Origin: an uncultured Collinsella sp. | GTDB lineage: Bacteria > Actinomycetota > Coriobacteriia > Coriobacteriales > Coriobacteriaceae | Direction of reading: 5' to 3' | DNA: 13,161 nucleotides | Assembly (NCBI GenBank): GCA_900552295.1 | Contig: URZB01000016.1 | Location: 1 to 13,161, forward strand | Shown: positions 1 to 5,216 of the stretch, piece by piece | Layout of the letters: each line of letters begins with the position of its first letter | Position numbering within the stretch: position 1 is the first letter of the stretch | Position numbers and translations under genes: made by a program | The notes under the pieces: model-generated | What the model saw: the letters and a program-made list of their open reading frames with translations, nothing else | Told to the model about the DNA's origin: nothing | Databases searched by the model: none

Positions 1-38
1 CCTTATCGTCGGCAGCGTCAGATGTGTATAAGAGACAG
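1..38 (+). other. Residual Illumina Nextera adapter (non-genomic)
   Basis: Bases 6-38 match the complete 33-base Nextera read-1 transposase adapter: TCGTCGGCAGCGTC at 6-19 followed by the 19-base mosaic end AGATGTGTATAAGAGACAG at 20-38. Bases 1-5 (CCTTA) would be the tail of an i5 index; from memory GAGCCTTA is one of the Nextera XT indices. This is library-construction sequence left at the contig end, not a Tn5 insertion, because the index and primer part lies outside the mosaic end exactly as in a sequencing library. Genomic sequence starts at about base 39. Confidence 0.96.
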
Positions 39-215
39 AATTGAATCCCCGGCGTGATGCCGCTCGCTGGCGTTGCAAAAACATCGGCTGCTACGTGCCT
101 TGGGCGCTAGTGACCGTTGTCCTTACATCTGTAGCGAGTTGCTTACGCATCTCCAGGGTTCTCCGTACTATCATGAATCAGATTGAAGAGAGATGATGAT
201 AGGGAGCGCCTTTTT
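39..215 (+). other. Upstream region of the ABC exporter operon
   Basis: No convincing gene lies here. One frame (41-196) stays open to a TGA, but it uses CTA, TTA, ACA, GTA and AGG codons that the neighbouring genes avoid, so I read it as non-coding; it could at most be the 3' end of a gene lost at the contig edge. TACTAT at 166-171 is a weak -10 candidate with no good -35. CTATCAT at 168-174 and ATGATAG at 196-202 form a 7-bp inverted repeat whose right arm touches the ribosome binding site AGGGAG (201-206) of the first ABC gene. TTACATCTGT at 123-132 also occurs at 3974-3983, in the promoter of the flavodoxin gene. Confidence 0.45.
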
Positions 216-2072
216 ATGATTGAGCTGCTCAGGCGTTTTGGCGGTAAGTTTCGCCGGTATATGGTGATTGGCCCTGCGTGCAAGTTGATCGAAGTGATCT
301 TCGACCTGCTGACGCCGCTGGTGATTGCCCAGATGATCGATAAAGGTATCGGTGCGCACGACGTGAGTGCCGTCGTCCGCTACGGCATGGTGCTCGCTGC
401 CATGGCCGTGATCGGCATCTCGTTTACGCTCGTCTGCCAAAAGATGGCGGCGCTCACCTCGCAGGGCATGGGCACCGACATTCGCGGCGCACTCTACCGG
501 CATATCAACAAGCTGAGCTATGCTGAGCTCGATCGCTTTGGCACGCCGTCGCTCATCACGCGCATTACCAACGACGTCAACCAGGTGCAGCTCGCCGTGG
601 CGCTGGGCGTGCGCATGCTCATCCGCTGGCCTTTCCTGGCGGTGGGTTCCATGGTTGCGGCCCTTGCCATCGACCTTAAGCTCGGCATGATCTTTTTGAT
701 TTGCACGCCCGCCATCGGCCTGGTGTTTTGGCTTGTCATGGCGCGCTGCATCCCGTACTACAAGCAGCTGCAGGCAAAGCTCGATCGCATCGCGCTTATT
801 TGCCGCGAGGGACTTTCGGGCGCCCGCGTGGTCCGGGCGTTTGTGCGCGAGGACCACGAGCGCGAGCGTTTTGCCCAGGCGGCCGATGACCAGGCGCGTG
901 TCGCAATCGCGGTGGGCAAGCTCTCGTCGATTCTCAACCCCGTCACGTTTTTGGTGATGAACCTGGGCGTGTGCGCCATCCTGTGGGTGGGCGGCATTCA
1001 GGTCAACGTGGGCGAGCTCACGCAGGGCCAGGTCATGGCGTTCGTCAACTACATGACGCAGACCCTGACCTCCATCGTGTATGTCGCCAACCTGGTCGTG
1101 GTCTTTACCAAGGCGAGCGCCAGTGCGTCGCGCCTCAACGAGGTACTCAATTGCGTGCCGAGCATCACCGACGAGGGCAACCAGCCGGTTGCGCTGCCCG
1201 AGCCGAGCGAACTGGCGGGTGGCGCTGTTTCGGTCCCGGCGCTGAGCTTTGACCATGCGAGTTTTTCGTTTGGCGCGGGCGCGGCAAATGCCGTGAGCGA
1301 TGTGACGCTGGAGCTGCCGCTGGGCAAAACGCTTGGCATTATCGGCGGCACGGGCAGCGGTAAGTCGACGCTCGTCTCGCTTATCCCGCGCCTGTACGAT
1401 GCGAGCACTGGCAGCGTGAGCGTGATGGGCGCCGACGTGCGCACCTGGCCGCTCGATCAGCTGCGCCACGTGGTCGCGACCGTTCCGCAGCGCGCGTCGC
1501 TCGTGAGCGGCACGATCCGCAGCAACCTAACCTGGCGCGACGAGTCGGCGACCGACGAGGAGCTTTGGGCGGCGCTCGATATGGCGCAGGCCAGCGAGTT
1601 CGTGCACAACAAGCCCCAGGGCCTCGACGCCCCGGTCGAGGCGGGCGGCAAGAACTTCAGCGGCGGACAACGTCAGCGCCTGACCATCGCACGTGCCCTG
1701 GTGGGCGCTCCGCAGGTCCTAATCATGGATGACTCCGCCTCGGCGCTCGACTTTAAGACCGACGCGGCGCTTCGCCATGCCATCCGCGAGCGCAGCGTGC
1801 GTGGTGCCGCCGAGGGTGGGCTGCCGCTCACGACCGTCATCGTGAGCCAGCGCGTCTCGACCGTACGCGACGCCGACATGATCTGCGTACTCGACCACGG
1901 ATCGGTCGCGGGCTTGGGCACGCACGATGAGCTGTACGCGACCTGCCAGCTCTACCGCGAGATTTGCCAGTCGCAGCTTCGCCGCGAGGAACTCGAGGGC
2001 CAGCAGGGGAGCACGGCGCCCACGCCCGCACCGATCGCCTCCGCATCCGTCTGCGCAAAGGAGGGCTGCTAA
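216..2072 (+). CDS. Heterodimeric ABC exporter, subunit with degenerate ATPase site
   Basis: This 618-residue half-transporter has an N-terminal six-helix membrane domain (about residues 10-300) and a C-terminal nucleotide-binding domain (about 340-580). Visible motifs are Walker A GGTGSGKST (377-385), a canonical signature FSGGQ (481-485), and Walker B VLIMDD (501-506). The position after the Walker B aspartate, normally the catalytic glutamate, is Asp506, and the switch histidine is replaced by Gln545 in SQRVSTVR. These two substitutions are known for the degenerate-site subunit of heterodimeric exporters such as TM287/288. The protein should pair with the next gene product in the cytoplasmic membrane and export drugs, lipids or peptides; the substrate cannot be told from sequence. 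I chose ATG 216, with AGGGAG nine bases upstream, over TTG 183, which has no ribosome binding site and would add 11 residues. Its stop codon directly abuts the next start. Confidence 0.93.
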   Translation: MIELLRRFGGKFRRYMVIGPACKLIEVIFDLLTPLVIAQMIDKGIGAHDVSAVVRYGMVLAAMAVIGISFTLVCQKMAALTSQGMGTDIRGALYRHINKLSYAELDRFGTPSLITRITNDVNQVQLAVALGVRMLIRWPFLAVGSMVAALAIDLKLGMIFLICTPAIGLVFWLVMARCIPYYKQLQAKLDRIALICREGLSGARVVRAFVREDHERERFAQAADDQARVAIAVGKLSSILNPVTFLVMNLGVCAILWVGGIQVNVGELTQGQVMAFVNYMTQTLTSIVYVANLVVVFTKASASASRLNEVLNCVPSITDEGNQPVALPEPSELAGGAVSVPALSFDHASFSFGAGAANAVSDVTLELPLGKTLGIIGGTGSGKSTLVSLIPRLYDASTGSVSVMGADVRTWPLDQLRHVVATVPQRASLVSGTIRSNLTWRDESATDEELWAALDMAQASEFVHNKPQGLDAPVEAGGKNFSGGQRQRLTIARALVGAPQVLIMDDSASALDFKTDAALRHAIRERSVRGAAEGGLPLTTVIVSQRVSTVRDADMICVLDHGSVAGLGTHDELYATCQLYREICQSQLRREELEGQQGSTAPTPAPIASASVCAKEGC

Positions 2073-3932
2073 ATGAATCCGTACACCTCTTCCGGTTCGG
2101 TCGCCACGATGACGGCCAACGTGTCCGGCAACGATAACCTCAACGACCTGGGTGACGGTCCGCGCCAGCCCGGCGACCCCGAGCGCTACCCCGTAGGCGC
2201 GGTAACTCGCCGCCTGCTGGGCTACGTCCGTCCGCACCGCATTTCGTTTACGGCGTCGTTCGTGAGTGCTGCCGTCTCGGTGATTCTGCAGCTCTACACA
2301 CCCATCCTCATTGGCGAGGGCATCGATCTTATCGTCGCCGCCGGGCAGGTGGATTTCGATGCGCTGCTGCCGCTTGTCACCAAACTCGCGATTGTCGTCG
2401 TAGGTGCTGCGGCCTTCCAGTGGCTGCAGGGCTATTGCGTCAACCGTCTGTCCTACGAGACGGTGCGCGACATGCGCGTGGAGGCAAGCGACAAGCTCAG
2501 CCGCATGCCGCTCAGCTTTATCGACGGCCATGCCCATGGCGACCTCATGAGCCGTATGGTCAACGACGTCGACCAGGTGGGCGACGGTCTGCTGCAGGGC
2601 TTTACCCAGCTTTTCACCGGCGTTATCACCATCGTTGGCACGCTCGCGTTTATGCTCTCCATCAACCTGACCATGACACTTGTGGTGGTACTCGTCACGC
2701 CGCTTTCCATTTTTGCAGCCGGCGCCATCGCCAAGCTTTCCAACAAGAGCTTTACGGCGCAGCAGCGTATTCAGGGTCAGCTTGGCGGCCATATCGAGGA
2801 GTACGTAGGCGAGCAGAAGCTTGTCGACGCCTTCGCCTACGGCCCGCACGCCCAGCAGCGCTTCGATGCCCTCAATGCCGAGCTCTACACCGCGGGTGAG
2901 CGCGCGCAGTTTATGGGTTCACTCTCCAACCCCGGCACGCGCTTTATCAATAACATCATCTATGCCGTGGTCGCTGTGATCGGCTGCGTGGGCGTGATCA
3001 CGGGCGTGCCGGCGGCGCTTACGGTGGGCGGCGTGCAGATTTTCCTGTCCTATGCCAACCAGTACACCAAGCCGTTCAACGAGGTTACCAACGTCATTAC
3101 GCAGATCCAGACCGCGTACGCCTCGGCGCGTCGCATGTTTGCGCTGCTCGATGCGCGCGAGCAGGAGCCCGACGCGCCAGATGCCGTGGAACTTGCCGCA
3201 CCGCAGGGCGAGGTCGCCCTTGAGCATGTGGACTTTAGCTACGTGCCCGACCGCAAGCTGCTTCAGGACATCTGCATCGAGGCCAAGCCCGGCATGCGCT
3301 TTGCCCTAGTTGGCCCCACGGGCTGCGGAAAGACAACGCTCATCAATTTGCTACTGCGTTTTTACGATATCGATGCCGGTCGCATTGCGGTCGATGGCCG
3401 TTCCTCGCGTGACTACACGCGCGCAAGCCTGCGCCGCGCCTTTGGTATGGTGCTGCAGGATACGTGGCTGTTCGAGGGCACGGTGGCGGACAACATCGCT
3501 TACGGTTGCCCAGGAGCTACGCGCGAGCAGGTCATCGAAGCCGCCAAGCGCGCGCACGCGCACAAGTTTATCGTGCAGCTGCCAGGCGGCTACGATACGG
3601 TCATCGGCGAGGACGGCGGCACGTTTAGCCAGGGTCAAAAACAGCTGCTGTGCATTGCGCGCGTTATGCTCACCGATCCGGCGATTCTGCTGCTGGACGA
3701 GGCAACGTCGAGCATCGATACGCGTACCGAGCTGCAGGTGCAGGCGGCATTCGACGAGCTCATGGCCGGTCGCACAAGCTTTGTCGTGGCGCACCGCCTG
3801 AGCACCATCCGCAACGCCGACTGCATTCTGGTGATGCGCGACGGCCAGATTATCGAGCGCGGCACGCACGACGAGCTGCTAGCGGCAGGCGGCTTCTACG
3901 CCGAACTCTACCGCAGCCAATTCGCCCAGTGA
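2073..3932 (+). CDS. Heterodimeric ABC exporter, subunit with catalytic Walker B
   Basis: This 619-residue partner half-transporter has a polar N-terminal tail of about 45 residues, a membrane domain (about 50-350) and a nucleotide-binding domain (about 375-610). It carries Walker A GPTGCGKTT (414-422), Walker B ILLLDE (538-543) with the catalytic Glu543, and switch His574 in AHRLSTIR. Its signature is FSQGQ (518-522) rather than SGGQ. In a head-to-tail dimer this altered signature faces the Walker motifs of the upstream protein, which has Asp506 and Gln545, forming the degenerate site. The canonical site pairs this protein's Walker motifs with the upstream SGGQ. ATG 2073 follows the TAA of the upstream gene with no gap and has AGGAGG at 2059-2064, inside the upstream coding sequence, so the two genes should be co-transcribed and translationally coupled. 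I see no clear intrinsic terminator after it. Substrate unknown. Confidence 0.94.
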   Translation: MNPYTSSGSVATMTANVSGNDNLNDLGDGPRQPGDPERYPVGAVTRRLLGYVRPHRISFTASFVSAAVSVILQLYTPILIGEGIDLIVAAGQVDFDALLPLVTKLAIVVVGAAAFQWLQGYCVNRLSYETVRDMRVEASDKLSRMPLSFIDGHAHGDLMSRMVNDVDQVGDGLLQGFTQLFTGVITIVGTLAFMLSINLTMTLVVVLVTPLSIFAAGAIAKLSNKSFTAQQRIQGQLGGHIEEYVGEQKLVDAFAYGPHAQQRFDALNAELYTAGERAQFMGSLSNPGTRFINNIIYAVVAVIGCVGVITGVPAALTVGGVQIFLSYANQYTKPFNEVTNVITQIQTAYASARRMFALLDAREQEPDAPDAVELAAPQGEVALEHVDFSYVPDRKLLQDICIEAKPGMRFALVGPTGCGKTTLINLLLRFYDIDAGRIAVDGRSSRDYTRASLRRAFGMVLQDTWLFEGTVADNIAYGCPGATREQVIEAAKRAHAHKFIVQLPGGYDTVIGEDGGTFSQGQKQLLCIARVMLTDPAILLLDEATSSIDTRTELQVQAAFDELMAGRTSFVVAHRLSTIRNADCILVMRDGQIIERGTHDELLAAGGFYAELYRSQFAQ

Positions 3933-3960
3933 GCAAGCCCGTGGGGCAAATTAATCAATC

Positions 3961-4000
3961 GACAGACGGTGGTTTACATCTGTCACGTTAGTACTAAGAT
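3961..4000 (+). promoter_or_regulatory. Promoter of the flavodoxin gene with palindrome over the -35 box
   Basis: TTTACA at 3973-3978 and TAAGAT at 3995-4000 are separated by 16 bases, a good sigma-70/SigA-type pair, 52 bases before the chosen GTG start. A perfect 6-bp inverted repeat, GACAGA (3961-3966) and TCTGTC (3979-3984), brackets the -35 box, as an operator would. The promoter makes the flavodoxin gene a transcription unit separate from the ABC operon. The match is by eye. Confidence 0.5.
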
Positions 4001-4052
4001 ATTCATCTAATAAATTGCATTAGTGGCTTTAGTTTTGGGGGAAACGAGCAAC

Positions 4053-4610
4053 GTGACTATGACATGCTCTTTGGTGGTCAACAGCAAGAGCGGTAATACC
4101 AGGATGGTTTCGGGTGCGATCAAGCGCACTCTGCAGGCTGCGGGCGTTGAGTTTGTCCATGCCGCGGCGTTGAGCGACGATGCGGATGCAGATCAGGTTG
4201 CGCTCGAGGCGCAGGGCGCCTGCGCGGCCGACACAGTGCTCGTCGGTTTTTGGTGCGACAAGGGCGCGTGCACGCCTTCGGTCGCGGCGTTGCTCTCCGC
4301 CTTGCACGGCAAGCGCGTCTTTCTGTTTGGTACCTGCGGTTTTGGGGCCAGCGAGGAGTACTTTAGGCAGATTATCGACCGCGTGAGCTCAAATCTGGCC
4401 GAGGATGCCGAGCTTGTAGGCTGGGCTATGTGCCAGGGCAAGATGGGTCCCGCCGTAAAGCAGCGCTACGAGGCGATGCTTGAGCAAGATCCCGACAATG
4501 TCCGCTTTAAGATGCTGCTCGATAACTGGGTCGCCGCAAAGGATCACCCCACCAAGGAAGATCTGGACAACATGGCTGCAGCCGCCAAGAAGGCCGTGCT
4601 GGGCGAGTAG
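4053..4610 (+). CDS. Flavodoxin-like protein (Flavodoxin_3 type)
   Basis: This 185-residue cytoplasmic protein has a flavodoxin fold. SKSGNT at residues 11-16 follows the first beta strand (SLVVN) and is the FMN-phosphate loop. GFWCDKG (65-71) and FGTCGFG (92-98) are the second and third flavin-loop regions; this pattern is typical of the Flavodoxin_3 family of anaerobes. The role would be low-potential one-electron transfer, or an FMN-dependent oxidoreductase component; the partner is unknown. Several cysteines lie near the flavin loops (Cys5, Cys68, Cys73, Cys95), but no ferredoxin-type cluster motif is present. The start is ambiguous. GTG 4053 lies 10 bases after GGGGGA (4037-4042) and is preferred; ATG 4059 would remove two residues, and GTG 4023 has no ribosome binding site. 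It has its own promoter and an intrinsic terminator, so it is probably monocistronic. Confidence 0.85.
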   Translation: MTMTCSLVVNSKSGNTRMVSGAIKRTLQAAGVEFVHAAALSDDADADQVALEAQGACAADTVLVGFWCDKGACTPSVAALLSALHGKRVFLFGTCGFGASEEYFRQIIDRVSSNLAEDAELVGWAMCQGKMGPAVKQRYEAMLEQDPDNVRFKMLLDNWVAAKDHPTKEDLDNMAAAAKKAVLGE

Positions 4611-4652
4611 CTTCGCCGCTCGCGGTCCTTCGCGCAAAACAATACAAATGTG

Positions 4653-4680
4653 AAAGCCTCGAAATCCTCGAGGCTTTTTT
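4653..4680 (+). terminator. Intrinsic terminator of the flavodoxin gene
   Basis: AAAGCCTCGA (4653-4662) and TCGAGGCTTT (4668-4677) form a perfect 10-bp stem with a 5-base loop, followed by a T-run through 4680. It lies 42 bases after the flavodoxin stop codon. The A-rich 5' side could in principle allow some bidirectional function, but the T-run favours the plus strand. Confidence 0.88.
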
Positions 4681-4797
4681 CTTGACACTTGTGGGCACAA
4701 CCGCTGCAAGCGTTTGGGGCGACTTTTTCCATCACCCCGATGACGAGGCTGTTCTGGACAACACGCTCGCATACGTTCGCTGGATGTATTCAGAGTG

Positions 4798-4831
4798 GGA
4801 AGGGCTTTCCGGATGGAAGGGCTTTCCGGAT
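4798..4831. repeat. Perfect 17-bp tandem duplication
   Basis: GGAAGGGCTTTCCGGAT occurs twice without a gap, at 4798-4814 and 4815-4831. Each copy contains the near-palindrome GGAAGGGCTTTCC, which shares GGAA/TTCC ends with the palindromic array starting 10 bases further on. The identical copies suggest recent slippage or duplication. Confidence 0.95.
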
Positions 4832-4841
4832 GGATGAGGTT

Positions 4842-5027
4842 GCGGAAGATGCGTCCCGGAATTTGCCTTTGGAATGGGATGGAGTTTCCGGTTAAGGACC
4901 TCGGCGGAAAGTGCATCCCGGAATTTGTAGCCGAAGTGGGATGCAGTTTTCCAACGGGCCCGCAGGCGGAAACCGCATCCCACTTTGCGCATGATTTCTG
5001 GGACACAGTTTCCGCGACTCGCATGAC
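4842..5027. repeat. Three tandem 62-bp units, each an imperfect palindrome
   Basis: Units start at 4842, 4904 and 4966, exactly 62 bases apart, each beginning GCGGAA. Each has a left arm of the type GGAAANTGCATCCC (4844-4857, 4906-4919, 4968-4981) and an inverted right arm of the type GGGATGCAGTTTCC (4876-4889, 4938-4952, 5000-5013). Counted by eye, units 1 and 2 agree at 36 of their first 48 bases; unit 3 agrees mainly in the arms. The linkers have diverged, but the spacing of the arms is unchanged. The result is six half-elements in alternating orientation every 30-32 bp. Alternating orientation rules out a CRISPR array. Placement between two terminators in a convergent region resembles REP/BIME-type intergenic repeats rather than an operator. 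Confidence 0.88.
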
Positions 5028-5095
5028 AGGCCGCGCCTCTGCTGTGAGGCGAGGGCGAGCGGGCACCGGGTAACGTCTGTCGCGAGTTCCGCACG

Positions 5096-5122
5096 CAAAG
5101 AAGGCCACTTAATGTGGCCTTC
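5096..5122 (-). terminator. Intrinsic terminator of the LTA-synthase-like gene
   Basis: GAAGGCCAC (5100-5108) and GTGGCCTTC (5114-5122) form a perfect 9-bp stem with a 5-base loop. Read on the minus strand the stem is followed by TTTGCG, a short U-rich tail; read on the plus strand it is followed by GTCTTG. Its place about 95 bases downstream of the minus-strand stop codon favours a role for that gene. The T-tract is weak. Confidence 0.6.
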
Positions 5123-5216
5123 GTCTTGCGCAGGACTGTCTGAGCAGCAGATGTTACCCAGCGCCCGTCCGCCCTCGTTGGGGATTGCCCGGGTAGGCGA
5201 ATCGGGATGCGTCCCG

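Larger units (their letters stand above)
4681..5216. other. Convergent intergenic region rich in repeats
   Basis: Between two converging genes this 536-base stretch holds no convincing gene. It contains a 12-bp palindrome TTGTGGGCACAA (4689-4700), a 17-bp tandem duplication (4798-4831), a three-unit 62-bp array of palindromes (4842-5027), a minus-strand terminator (5096-5122) and a small hairpin CGGGATGCGTCCCG (5203-5216) touching the stop codon of the minus-strand gene. A 51-codon frame (TTG 4682 to TGA 4837) has a protein-like composition but ends inside the 17-bp duplication and has no independent ribosome binding site. Other short frames across the array simply translate the repeats. Confidence 0.7.

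Noticed and set aside
20..38. A Tn5 mosaic end, suggesting transposon insertion
   Set aside because: The mosaic end is preceded by the synthetic Nextera primer sequence and an index tail at the contig edge, which marks a library adapter, not a natural transposon.
41..196. Open frame at the left edge as the end of an upstream gene
   Set aside because: About 50 codons open is within chance, codon use is unlike the neighbours (TTA, CTA, ACA, GTA, AGG), and no family motif is visible.
171..2849. Long minus-strand frames opposite the ABC transporter genes
   Set aside because: They mirror well-supported genes with all family motifs, and have antisense-type composition and no family motifs of their own.
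4682..4687. TTGACA as a consensus -35 box after the flavodoxin terminator
   Set aside because: No -10-like hexamer lies 15-19 bases downstream, and no supported plus-strand gene follows.
4842..5027. CRISPR array
   Set aside because: The repeated elements alternate in orientation, are only moderately conserved, and have diverged short linkers instead of uniform unique spacers; no cas genes are present.
4795..5108. Short plus- and minus-strand frames across the repeat array as small proteins
   Set aside because: Their sequence is just translation of the palindromic repeats in several frames on both strands, with no ribosome binding sites and no family resemblance.
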